Positions 1-6,620 of a DNA stretch of 6,643 nucleotides are shown here, one piece after another. The stretch lies in the NCBI GenBank assembly GCA_947384095.1, contig CANDFU010000096.1, positions 1 to 6,643 of the forward strand. The letters are read 5' to 3'. The stretch is from an uncultured Roseburia sp. GTDB taxonomy: Bacteria > Bacillota > Clostridia > Lachnospirales > Lachnospiraceae. A program made the translations under genes and the position numbers. The notes under the pieces were generated by a model. It ran no database searches and was not told the origin of the DNA. It was given only the letters and a program-made list of their open reading frames with translations. Position 1 is the stretch's first letter. The number at the start of each line of letters is the position of its first letter.

Positions 1-46
1 AGATGACGAGAGGTGACTGGAGTTCAGACGTGTGCTCTTCCGATCT
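1..46. other. Illumina TruSeq adapter and index (sequencing artefact)
   Basis: Positions 13-46 match the TruSeq read-2 adapter, starting GTGACTGGAGTTC and ending GCTCTTCCGATCT. Positions 1-4 (AGAT) match the 3' end of the P7 primer, and the 8 bases between them (5-12, GACGAGAG) sit exactly where the i7 index lies. The order P7 tail, index, adapter is that of an Illumina library end, so this is untrimmed adapter at a contig terminus. Genomic sequence begins at about 47. The adapter sequence is recalled from established knowledge; the match is seen directly. Confidence 0.97.
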
Positions 47-266
47 CCCCCACCGCACGAATCTCATCTTCCTGTCTCAGGACATAGCAGTTTCCGCCCA
101 GGACATCCCTTCGCAGGACAGCCTCATCCGGATAACCATCCTGCCACTGTGAAATTCCGTCTTCTGCCAGAAGCGCCTGTGCATCACGGATGATTTTCAT
201 AATCTGCGGCAGCATTTCCATCTCCGCTCTCACAACTTCCTCCCCGCGCTCCGGATCCTGCTCCAT
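47..266 (-). CDS. GNAT family N-acetyltransferase, 3'-truncated by adapter
   Basis: N-terminal 73 codons of a probable GNAT-fold acetyltransferase, which would move an acetyl group from acetyl-CoA to an amine; the substrate cannot be told. The visible part fits beta-1 and the first helices of the family (VVRAEMEMLPQIMKIIRDAQ, then ISQWQDGYP and a CYVLRQEDEIRAVG strand). The acetyl-CoA loop (R/QxxGxG/A) lies in the missing part; family members usually have about 150-180 residues. I chose the ATG at 266 because AAGGAGGAG stands 6 nt upstream and beta-1 follows within about 10 residues. ATGs at 284 and 311 are in frame; the one at 311 overlaps a TATAAT. Reading on past base 47 gives a false tail, IGRAHV and a stop, encoded by the adapter. 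It is transcribed away from the MATE gene. Family call fairly sure, substrate unknown. Confidence 0.8.
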
Positions 267-309
267 ACGTTCTCCTCCTTCCATACCCGTTCTCCCTTCG
301 CCTGTTTTC

Positions 310-338
310 ATTATACTCCGCCTGTTTCCGATTTTCCA
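310..338 (-). promoter_or_regulatory. Candidate sigma-A promoter of the GNAT gene
   Basis: On the minus strand a perfect -10 (TATAAT, 315 to 310) lies 17 bp from a weak -35 (TGGAAA, 338 to 333, 4 of 6 matches). Transcription would start near 303 and give a short leader before the ribosome binding site at 280-272. The promoter supports the start at 266 over the one at 311. Spacing and -10 are good; the -35 is poor. Confidence 0.45.
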
Positions 339-365
339 GAAAAGCGCTGCTTTTTCCCAAAAATC

Positions 366-410
366 TGCATTGCCCCGTGCCGCGGCACAGATGCGGCACG
401 GGGCAATGCA
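366..410. repeat. Perfect 18-bp inverted repeat in divergent intergenic region
   Basis: The arms 366-383 and 393-410 are exact reverse complements (TGCATTGCCCCGTGCCGC), separated by a 9-base loop (384-392). Inside lie a 12-bp palindrome (GTGCCGCGGCAC, 377-388) and two direct copies of GCGGCAC, 11 bp apart (382-388 and 393-399). Read on the minus strand, the stem is followed by GATTTTTGGG, the shape of an intrinsic terminator; on the plus strand no T-run follows. It lies upstream of both divergent promoters, so it ends neither neighbouring transcript. It could be an operator, a terminator of an unseen antisense RNA, or a cruciform-forming repeat. Confidence 0.85.
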
Positions 411-523
411 GGACCAGAAAATAAAAAGCAGGCCGCAAAATCCGTATCGTTGAAAATAAGGCTGTAATTATGCACAAAAAATTGTAAAATCTGCCGAAAA
501 ACGGGTCGGGAACAAAATAACGA

Positions 524-551
524 TTGCAATGTCCGCTTTTCAAGGTAAAAT
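524..551 (+). promoter_or_regulatory. Candidate sigma-A promoter of the MATE gene
   Basis: TTGCAA (524-529, 4 of 6 matches to the -35) is separated by 16 bp from TAAAAT (546-551, 5 of 6 matches to the -10). The predicted transcription start is near 558, about 57 nt ahead of the chosen start codon at 615. The rest of the 348-nt gap (267-614) holds the inverted repeat at 366-410 and the GNAT promoter; I see no further gene in it. Confidence 0.45.
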
Positions 552-614
552 GAAGCATACAGGTCTTTGTGACCCGAAAAAAACGCCATGAACACAAATG
601 AAAGGAATCAGAAC

Positions 615-2036
615 ATGAGAAATGAAAAAATCGGCTGGGGAAATTTCTTCCGGACAGTCCTTACCATCGCGCTGCCCATCGCATTCCAGAATTTTTTGTC
701 CACCACGGCAAGTATGGTAGATACCATCATGATCGGTAGCCAGGGCGAACTGTCTGTGGCCGCGGTCGGAATCTGTTCCCAGATTACGTCTTTATTCTTT
801 TCCTGCTATTTCGGGTTTGCCAGCGGCGGGCTGTTGTTCTTTTCACAGTATTGGGGCGCCCGCAATGAAAAAGGCATCAGCCGGGTTTTCGGACTCGCGC
901 TCACCTGCATGCTGGCAGTGTCCCTGCTCTTTGGCGGAGCGGCCGTCGCAAACCCGGAACTGATCCTTGGAATCTATACGGACAAAGCAGGCATCATCGC
1001 TATCGGCGCTCCATATATCCGGATTGTCGGCTTCGCCTATCCCCTGCAGGTAATTGCCGTAATCATAAGCTTTCTGATGCGCTCCACGGAGCGGGTAAAA
1101 CCGCCTCTGATCAGTTCAGTCCTTGCGCTGGTTACAAATTTTATTCTGAACTGGATCCTCATCTACGGCCGTTTCGGCATGCCACAGATGGGGGCTGCCG
1201 GAGCGGCCGTCGGCACCCTTGTGTCCGGAACCGTAAATGTACTCGTACTGTTCCTCTTTCTGTTAAAAGATAAAAAAACAGTTGTGCTGAATATAAAAGA
1301 CATGTTTTCCTGGCGTGACGGTTTTCTCGGAGAATATATGGGGAAATGCTGTCCGATCATCTTCAATGAATTATTCTATGGCATCGGGCAGATGCTGATA
1401 AATATCGTGATCGGGCATCAGTCGGAGTCTGCCATCGCCGCCATGGCTGCGTTCCGTGTCCTGGAAGGATTCGTATTCGCCTTCTTTGCCGGTCTTGCAG
1501 ACGCTTCCTCCGTCGTTGTCGGAAAGGAAGTCGGCTCCGGCCGCCTTATGAACGGATACCAGTATATGAAAAAGTTCGCCGTGCTGTGCCCGGTGATTAC
1601 ATTCTGCATCTGCCTGACCGGCCTGCTGCTGAACAGACCGCTCCTTTCCTTGTTCGGCCTTGGCGCAGAAGCCATGTTTTACGGCAGATACATGATTCTC
1701 ATCTATCTGGCTGCAGGAACCGTCCGCACCTGTAATTATATTATGAATTGCTGTTACCGCGCCGGAGGGGAAGCCGTATTCGGAACATTGCTGGAGATTA
1801 TCTGCCTGTTTGTTGTAAGCGTCCCTGCAACATGGGCCGCCGGCATGATCTGGCATCTCCCGTTTCTCGCCGTTTTTTCATTCCTGTACACGGACGAACT
1901 CATCCGGCTCGTCTTTGAACTGTGGTATACCAGAAGCGGAAAATGGATCAAACCCGTGACCGGACCCGGAAAAGCCGCGCTGCCGGAATTTAAGGCGGCG
2001 CTCGCCGCCAGAAAAGCAGACCACGGCATCGGTTGA
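615..2036 (+). CDS. MATE family efflux transporter
   Basis: Inner-membrane antiporter of the multidrug and toxic compound extrusion family, which exports cationic drugs or metabolites in exchange for Na+ or H+. The 473-residue product is the usual length and hydrophobic throughout, with about 12 predicted membrane helices in two homologous halves. The N-half opens with ALPIAFQNFLSTTASMVDTIMIG; the C-half repeats the pattern with CPIIFNELFYGIGQMLINIVIG and continues into an ADASSVVVGKEVGSGR loop typical of the family. The 3' end encodes a short cationic cytoplasmic tail. I prefer the ATG at 615, with AAAGGA 8 nt upstream; an in-frame ATG at 588 adds nine residues but has no ribosome binding site. 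It is monocistronic by layout, divergent from GNAT and convergent with the glycosylase. Substrate and coupling ion cannot be read from the sequence. Confidence 0.93.
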   Translation: MRNEKIGWGNFFRTVLTIALPIAFQNFLSTTASMVDTIMIGSQGELSVAAVGICSQITSLFFSCYFGFASGGLLFFSQYWGARNEKGISRVFGLALTCMLAVSLLFGGAAVANPELILGIYTDKAGIIAIGAPYIRIVGFAYPLQVIAVIISFLMRSTERVKPPLISSVLALVTNFILNWILIYGRFGMPQMGAAGAAVGTLVSGTVNVLVLFLFLLKDKKTVVLNIKDMFSWRDGFLGEYMGKCCPIIFNELFYGIGQMLINIVIGHQSESAIAAMAAFRVLEGFVFAFFAGLADASSVVVGKEVGSGRLMNGYQYMKKFAVLCPVITFCICLTGLLLNRPLLSLFGLGAEAMFYGRYMILIYLAAGTVRTCNYIMNCCYRAGGEAVFGTLLEIICLFVVSVPATWAAGMIWHLPFLAVFSFLYTDELIRLVFELWYTRSGKWIKPVTGPGKAALPEFKAALAARKADHGIG

Positions 2037-2149
2037 TTCCGGGCAGCTATTCCGACAATCTTTTTCTGCCTGCCCGCGCATCCCCCGGAGGGTTTTGCTT
2101 TACAGGACATATTTTCCTGGAAAAAACAAGGCGTCAAAAAGGTACAAAT
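2037..2149. other. Convergent intergenic spacer
   Basis: This 113-nt stretch separates the convergent 3' ends of the MATE and glycosylase genes. A shared terminator would be expected here, but only weak structures are visible: a 3-bp stem (CCCCCGGAGGG, followed by TTTTGCTTT, near 2092-2111) and a 5-bp stem (CAGGA/TCCTG, 2103-2119). Neither is convincing. No gene is seen. Confidence 0.5.
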
Positions 2150-2737
2150 TCATACACGACGGCAATCTGTCCGTCCCGATAAACGCAATTCATCCCGTTT
2201 TTTTACAATTTCGCAAAAATCCTGTTTCACGGCACCATACTTTGAGGAATCCCGCAGGATTGCCGAGGGATGATACGTAGCGGTCAGCGCATAGTTTTTG
2301 CGGTAAGTCCAGGAGCCGTGCTGCCGGGTAATCTTAAAATCCGGCGATAGGATGCGCTGCGCTGCCACACGGCCGAGGCAGACGATTACCGCAGGCTTCA
2401 GAAGATATGTCTCATATTTCAGGTACGGAAAACAGGCTTCTTTTTCCTCCTCGCCCGGATCCCGGTTTCCGGGAGGGCGACATTTTACAATGTTGGTAAT
2501 ATATATTTCCGCTCTCTTTAACCCGCAATCCCGCAGAAGGCTGTCCAGTATTTCCCCGGAAGGCCCGACAAACGGAATCCCCTGCCGGTCCTCCTCCCCG
2601 CCGGGCGCTTCAGCAATCAGCATAATATCAGCCCCGCCATTCCCGCGCCCCATGACAGGATGATTTCTCGTCCGGCTCAGCGGACAGCGTGTACAGGCAG
2701 CAACGTGCCCTTCTATGTCTTTCCATGTATATTGCAT
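2150..2737 (-). CDS. Family 4 uracil-DNA glycosylase (4Fe-4S)
   Basis: Cytoplasmic base-excision repair enzyme that removes uracil from DNA after cytosine deamination or dUTP misincorporation. With numbering from the start at 2737 (195 aa), the four cluster cysteines are C15 and C18 (CTRCPL), C86 (KCRPP) and C102. The C86-C102 spacing is that known for the Thermus thermophilus family 4 enzyme. Active-site motif 1 is AEAPGGEED (42-50), followed by IPFVGPSGEILD; the NIVKCRPPGNRDP segment and the C-terminal HPSAILR (156-162) complete the fold. Length fits the family's roughly 190-220. The ATG at 2737 has GGAGGAG just upstream; a GTG at 2752 is in frame but overlaps that region and was rejected. 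It stands alone, with its own promoter. The last residues (LSGRTDCRRV) are not conserved family sequence. Confident family call. Confidence 0.94.
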   Translation of the reverse strand: MQYTWKDIEGHVAACTRCPLSRTRNHPVMGRGNGGADIMLIAEAPGGEEDRQGIPFVGPSGEILDSLLRDCGLKRAEIYITNIVKCRPPGNRDPGEEEKEACFPYLKYETYLLKPAVIVCLGRVAAQRILSPDFKITRQHGSWTYRKNYALTATYHPSAILRDSSKYGAVKQDFCEIVKKRDELRLSGRTDCRRV

Positions 2738-2807
2738 AAAACTCCTCCACACCGGAATATCGCAACGGCTTTGTCAATTTCATTCCCTGCCGCAAAACGA
2801 TACCTTA

Positions 2808-2836
2808 ATTTTATCGTCCCCTGCTATGTAAGTCAA
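2808..2836 (-). promoter_or_regulatory. Sigma-A promoter of the uracil-DNA glycosylase gene
   Basis: On the minus strand TTGACT (2836 to 2831) and TAAAAT (2813 to 2808) are separated by exactly 17 bp, each hexamer matching consensus at 5 of 6 positions. The start would be near 2801, giving a leader of about 63 nt. A 6-bp inverted repeat (ACGATA 2797-2802, TATCGT 2812-2817) spans the -10 and start region and could be an operator half-site pair or chance. Confidence 0.65.
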
Positions 2837-2890
2837 GCGATGCCGCTGCCGGTGACTGCTAAATTTTCCCTATCATTTCCGACACGACTG

Positions 2891-2899
2891 TGATATAAT
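2891..2899 (+). promoter_or_regulatory. Extended -10 promoter of the FlxA-like gene
   Basis: TGA directly followed by a perfect TATAAT (2894-2899) forms an extended -10 element. No good -35 lies 16-18 bp upstream, which an extended -10 can tolerate. The start would be near 2906, giving a leader of about 170 nt before the start codon at 3075. The leader (2906-3074) holds no convincing gene: a 13-codon ATG frame (2945-2986) has only a GGAG placed too far away. Confidence 0.5.
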
Positions 2900-3074
2900 A
2901 TGCACAGAAATATACGCGTCGCAAAAGGAGAACGATAGCAACGGATGCCTCGTCGTTCTGCCTTCCGCTATGGCGCAATCTTATAACGCGGTAAAGACCA
3001 CGCGAATGAACAAATGGCACACAAAAAGGATATGCTGTCTGAAAGCATCCTTACGTGAGAAAGGAGACGATTCC

Positions 3075-4043
3075 ATGGAAATTGGCAGAGTAACACCGGC
3101 AAATAAAATTTCACGCATGCAGATGACTGTTGCAGGCTCAGCAAAACCCGAAAGCAAAACCCTTCAGAATAAGATTACAACCGTGCAGCAGCAGATGCAG
3201 AAGATATCTTCAATGAAAGAGCTGTCTGTTTATGAAAAAACAAATGAGCGGAAAAAACTTCAGAAAGAACTGGCCGCACTCAATACAAAACTGGAGCAGC
3301 AGGAGGATGCGCTGCGCAGATCACAAAAAAGGGAACTTTTGACAGAAGAATTGCAGAAAAACCAGGAACCGGCAAAAGATAAAAAGCCGGAGAGCAGGAC
3401 ACAGGCAAAAGAGGCCTCTTCTGATCATGCGGTCAGAAAAAACCAGCCTGCCGACGGACGGCATACAGGACGTCCGGGGATCGTCCTTTTGAGCGGCAGC
3501 GATGGCGTTGTCCGATTAAAGGAAGGAACGGACCGGCATAAAGACCGCAGCGTAAATGCAGAAAAAAAGCTGACTGATGAAGCCAGGGAAAAAGACGGCG
3601 TTGAAAAAAAATCTGAACCTACGGACAATGATGTGGCTGCGGCTAACGGCCTGTCCACCAGAGACACACATGCCATGGTATCCACAGACGCTTCCATACA
3701 GCAGGCAGGCCGTCTCGGCACAATCATAACCAGAACCAGCGACGGTATCGTTATCCTGAAAGGAGAGATTGCGCAGGATGAAAGACGCGGCATAGATATC
3801 GAAAAAAAACAGGCCGAGCTAAAAAAGCTGGAAAAAGCAGAACAACGCGCGACAGCTTTCCAGTTCTCTCTGTTGGGCGAAGCAAATAAAACAATGAAAT
3901 CAGCGGCAGACGCAAATAATGTAACCGGGATCAGAGACAACACACCGGCCGGCGCAGAAAAAAACGCTTATATCAACGCCATGAAAGCATCACAGGAAGA
4001 ACAGGCATCGCAACAGAAGTTTTATGTTTCTTTCTCCGGGTAG
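3075..4043 (+). CDS. FlxA-like family coiled-coil protein
   Basis: A 322-residue, soluble, highly charged protein without signal peptide or membrane helix. Residues about 27-87 form a coiled coil like the FlxA-like domain (LQNKITTVQQQMQKISSMKE, then KKLQKELAALNTKLEQQE). The C-terminal part (HAMVSTDASIQQAGRLGTI, then ILKGEIAQDERRGIDIEKKQ) matches, from memory, a module found in many Lachnospiraceae members. A Q/K/E-rich linker lies between. That module seems duplicated: residues 132-165 and 212-245 share GRxG, SDG, V, LK, R and EKK at the same spacing. E. coli FlxA belongs to the flagellar regulon, but no biochemical role is established. The ATG at 3075 has AAAGGAG 8 nt upstream; the in-frame ATG at 2970 lacks any ribosome binding site. 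Monocistronic, with a terminator downstream. Family likely; function unknown. Confidence 0.8.
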   Translation: MEIGRVTPANKISRMQMTVAGSAKPESKTLQNKITTVQQQMQKISSMKELSVYEKTNERKKLQKELAALNTKLEQQEDALRRSQKRELLTEELQKNQEPAKDKKPESRTQAKEASSDHAVRKNQPADGRHTGRPGIVLLSGSDGVVRLKEGTDRHKDRSVNAEKKLTDEAREKDGVEKKSEPTDNDVAAANGLSTRDTHAMVSTDASIQQAGRLGTIITRTSDGIVILKGEIAQDERRGIDIEKKQAELKKLEKAEQRATAFQFSLLGEANKTMKSAADANNVTGIRDNTPAGAEKNAYINAMKASQEEQASQQKFYVSFSG

Positions 4044-4130
4044 ACGGCGCAGGCCGTAAAGTCTTTCACATCTTTAAAGGACACTGCCCGAACCAGTATT
4101 TTCAAATGGGATTTATCTTTAACGCAATCA

Positions 4131-4165
4131 GAAGCAGTTGCCAGGGAGCCTGTGGCAGCTGCTTC
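4131..4165 (+). terminator. Hairpin terminator after the FlxA-like gene
   Basis: Arms 4131-4143 (GAAGCAGTTGCCA) and 4153-4165 (TGGCAGCTGCTTC) pair over 13 bp with a single G-U wobble and a 9-base loop. The T-tract is interrupted (TGCCTTCAATTCTTT). It lies 88 nt past the FlxA-like stop codon. The 87 nt before the stem hold no visible gene. No T-run follows on the minus strand, so it serves the plus-strand gene. Confidence 0.65.
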
Positions 4166-4205
4166 TGCCTTCAATTCTTTGCCTGAAACCGACCCGGCAT
4201 GAAAA

Positions 4206-4221
4206 GCCCCGGCATCCGGGC
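4206..4221 (-). terminator. Small hairpin terminator after the cotH-like gene
   Basis: On the minus strand CCCGG-ATG-CCGGG (4220 to 4208) forms a 5-bp GC stem with a 3-base loop, closed by one further G-C pair across a bulge, followed by GCTTTTC. It begins 4 nt after the TAA of the kinase-like gene. Position and composition fit an intrinsic terminator, but the stem and T-run are short. Confidence 0.5.
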
Positions 4222-4224
4222 ATA

Positions 4225-5931
4225 TTATCGTTCCAGCGGCTCCTCCCGCACAGTTCCATCTGTCCCCTCCTTTTCAGAAAAAGGGCTGTCGGATTGTGAT
4301 ATACCATTGATGTCAGATCCGTTCCATTCTTTCATAGGATCCCCCATGTCCATACTGCCCATCACGCTCAGATCAAGATGAGAGGCGTCCACCAGTGCGT
4401 CTGAATTTCTTTGTTCATTACTCGTGGATGGAATTGTGCCCTCTGCCTGCCCTTTCACCGATTTTCCACGCAGCTGCACCACCTCGTATAGCGTATCCGC
4501 CGCATCCCTATATTCTTCATAAGTATAAAAAGCGGTCGGGTCGCTCTCGACCAGTGAATCAATCTGACTGCGCACACGATGATAAAATTCTTCAAATCCG
4601 CCGCCGAAAATGTATCCAACTGTAAGCTGCCTCAAATAATTATAATATTTTGCATGATATTCCTCATTATCCATCAGTGTGTCAAAAAAATCCGTACCGG
4701 AAAAGGCATTGTCTATCGCATCATTCACCATGCCCGTTGCACTGTCGTCACCATCTGCCCCGCCCTTTGCACCCATTCCGCCAAGTGTAAGGTTATAATC
4801 CCATGGGAGAATATTGAGCTTTCCATCGGCCTCATATAAATAGTAATTATGCGCCATCATACCCGAAAGACTATCCTCATTGACGGAAAAAACGTGAACA
4901 GCCATATATTTCAACAGATTGTCCACATCCATGTATCTTTCAAGTGATGTGCCTTCTGCTATATTTTTTAATGCCGTTATCACCCGTCTGTGATCGGCTT
5001 TTCCACTATCAGTCACTTCCCCGTCCCAGATGGCTGAATAACTGTCCGGTTCATCATCTGTATAGTTGAGGCTGGTGCCATTGCCTCGGGAAATCCCGGA
5101 ATTTTCCCTGTCAGACATTCGGCTTTCCCCGTTGTTTTCAGGGACAGTCTCCTGCATCTGTCCGTCAGTATCTGAGCCATCCATATTTTTCCGGGACGGC
5201 GGCTGACTCCTGTCAGGTTGATCGGGAGCGTCTCTACTGTCAGCCTCCGCATTCGGCGGCACCCTGTTCCCAGGAGCCGATCTTCTTCCTCCCATATCCA
5301 TGCCGTCCGGCTTATAGAGTTTTCCGTTTTCCGTGCCGTAATTTCGCAGCATAAAGCTATCCTCTACCGCTTCCAGCGCCAGATACACCCCCCAGTATTC
5401 GCCGTTCACAGAGATTCTGGCATAATTATAAAGAGAAGCATCTACGTTCAGATATTGATACATATCATAAATCAGTGCCTCTTTCATATTCGTTGCATCG
5501 GCATAATTGTTATTTAAAATCAATTTGTCCAGACCGTAACAACTCTGACCTTGCACATACTGATCAAATTCCAGTTTAAAACTGTAGCGGTCTGTTTCCG
5601 GATCACTTGCAATGGCTGTGAGACTCGTATTTCCCTTAGGCCGGATACCGACATGATAAAACATCTCACCGTTTATTTCCACATCGCACGGGCTGTATGT
5701 CTCCGAAACAGCATCCGAAAGCATATCTTTCCATTCTGCATCATCCATTATAATGTTAATGCTCAGTATTTCATCTGTGTCAAACAGCCTGGACTCATAT
5801 TCCATCGCAATCCCCAGACCTCCAAAAACCTCTGTAAGCGGCTCAGTATATACGATCGCTGCCAGGCACAGGCAGGTAACAACAGCCATGGCCGCAGCAA
5901 CGATTTTTGTAATGTTTTTATGCACGATCAT
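4225..5931 (-). CDS. CotH kinase family protein, membrane-anchored
   Basis: A 568-residue atypical protein-kinase-fold protein of the CotH family; Bacillus CotH phosphorylates spore coat proteins. A hydrophobic segment at residues 10-28 after a short basic start predicts export with a membrane anchor (no proper lipobox). The kinase-like core shows RPKGNTS (97-103), LILNNNYADATNMKEAL (137-153), WGVYLALEAVEDSF (180-193) and LYKPDG (205-210). VNEDSLSGMMAHNYYLY (350-366) holds the probable catalytic D353 and N362, and ILPWDYNLTLGG (374-385) holds the probable metal-binding D378. A charged, low-complexity insert fills 211-295 and an acidic tail follows 500. Its GGAGG lies 6 nt before the ATG and directly after the stop of the DUF4956 gene, so the two are probably translationally coupled. 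The genuine substrate is unknown; nothing ties this copy to spores. Confidence 0.9.
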   Translation of the reverse strand: MIVHKNITKIVAAAMAVVTCLCLAAIVYTEPLTEVFGGLGIAMEYESRLFDTDEILSINIIMDDAEWKDMLSDAVSETYSPCDVEINGEMFYHVGIRPKGNTSLTAIASDPETDRYSFKLEFDQYVQGQSCYGLDKLILNNNYADATNMKEALIYDMYQYLNVDASLYNYARISVNGEYWGVYLALEAVEDSFMLRNYGTENGKLYKPDGMDMGGRRSAPGNRVPPNAEADSRDAPDQPDRSQPPSRKNMDGSDTDGQMQETVPENNGESRMSDRENSGISRGNGTSLNYTDDEPDSYSAIWDGEVTDSGKADHRRVITALKNIAEGTSLERYMDVDNLLKYMAVHVFSVNEDSLSGMMAHNYYLYEADGKLNILPWDYNLTLGGMGAKGGADGDDSATGMVNDAIDNAFSGTDFFDTLMDNEEYHAKYYNYLRQLTVGYIFGGGFEEFYHRVRSQIDSLVESDPTAFYTYEEYRDAADTLYEVVQLRGKSVKGQAEGTIPSTSNEQRNSDALVDASHLDLSVMGSMDMGDPMKEWNGSDINGISQSDSPFSEKEGTDGTVREEPLER

Positions 5932-5943
5932 GTTTTCCCTCCG

Positions 5944-6615
5944 TCAGGACATATATTCGCCGTTATAGCTGACCAAAATTACATTCTCCACTCCCAGAAC
6001 ATTATGGATCCGATTGACAAAGGCAGTCGCTGCATCCCTGGTACGGAGTTCAGCCGTCAATTCAATTCCCGCTGCGTTCACGGTCTTGGACTTTACAATA
6101 TATCGTTCTACGTCCTGCCCCAGAATGCCCAGAGCTTCCTGCTCCGCCTTTTCATCCCGCAGATTCAAAACAAGAATATACGGATTATTGTGGATCTTAC
6201 GATTGGCAGACACCAGGAGAACCACCCCGATCACTACGGAACCAATAACAGCCAGCGGAATCATTCCTGCCCCGATCACAATACCCGCGGCCACCGCCCA
6301 AAATAAAAACACAATCTCCACCGGCTCCTTGATGGCAGCCCGAAAACGGACAATGGATAATGCGCCGACCATGCCGAGGGAGAGTACCACATTGGATGTA
6401 ACCGCCATAATAACCAGCGTTGTGACAAGCGAAAGCCCCACCAATGTCAGGGCAAAGCCGCTGGAATACATAATACCTGTCAACGTCTTTTTATAGATGA
6501 TGAAAATAAACAGGCCGATTACCACGGCGGCCGCCATCCCCAGAATCGTATCAATGATTGAAAATCCAGATACACTCTCCAGAAAACTGGATTTAAAAAT
6601 ATCATGAAAGCTCAT
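5944..6615 (-). CDS. DUF4956 domain-containing membrane protein
   Basis: A 223-residue polytopic membrane protein of unknown function. Hydrophobic segments lie at about 19-41, 53-73, 100-117 and 119-136; the DUF4956 signature GALSIVRFRAAIKEP (84-98) sits between them, with arginines and a lysine beside a hydrophobic stretch. Residues 137-223 form a soluble domain of alternating strands and helices (YILVLNLRDE through NVILVSYNGEYMS) that resembles a small alpha-beta regulatory domain, probably cytoplasmic. The ATG at 6615 has AGGAGG 10 nt upstream. The stop is 12 nt before the cotH-like start, so both are on one transcript. In Lachnospiraceae these two usually follow a VTC-domain polyphosphate polymerase gene, which would lie just beyond the right edge. 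Family call confident; role not known. Confidence 0.9.
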   Translation of the reverse strand: MSFHDIFKSSFLESVSGFSIIDTILGMAAAVVIGLFIFIIYKKTLTGIMYSSGFALTLVGLSLVTTLVIMAVTSNVVLSLGMVGALSIVRFRAAIKEPVEIVFLFWAVAAGIVIGAGMIPLAVIGSVVIGVVLLVSANRKIHNNPYILVLNLRDEKAEQEALGILGQDVERYIVKSKTVNAAGIELTAELRTRDAATAFVNRIHNVLGVENVILVSYNGEYMS

Positions 6616-6620
6616 ACGTT

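Noticed and set aside
311..595. Minus-strand open frame across the GNAT-MATE intergenic region.
   Set aside because: No recognisable domain and it reads through the perfect inverted repeat; more likely a chance frame in regulatory DNA.
2086..2111. Possible terminator of the MATE gene (CCCCCGGAGGG followed by TTTTGCTTT).
   Set aside because: The stem is only 3 bp and the T-run is broken, so it does not meet a reasonable standard for a terminator.
2945..2986. A 13-codon reading frame (MPRRSAFRYGAIL) in the leader of the FlxA-like gene, as a possible leader peptide.
   Set aside because: The nearest GGAG is 14 nt upstream, too far for good initiation, and no run of regulatory codons is present.
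2970..3074. Upstream in-frame ATG extending the FlxA-like protein by 35 residues.
   Set aside because: No ribosome binding site precedes it, the added residues do not look like the family, and AAAGGAG stands 8 nt before the ATG at 3075.
3425..3943. Long minus-strand open frame opposite the FlxA-like gene.
   Set aside because: Rich in Ser, Phe and Pro as expected for the complement of a Lys/Glu/Gln-rich gene; no family resemblance and no convincing start.
5551..6306. 251-codon plus-strand open frame opposite the DUF4956 and cotH-like genes.
   Set aside because: It crosses two clearly coding minus-strand genes, is rich in His, Ile and Cys as a shadow would be, and has no ribosome binding site or family match.
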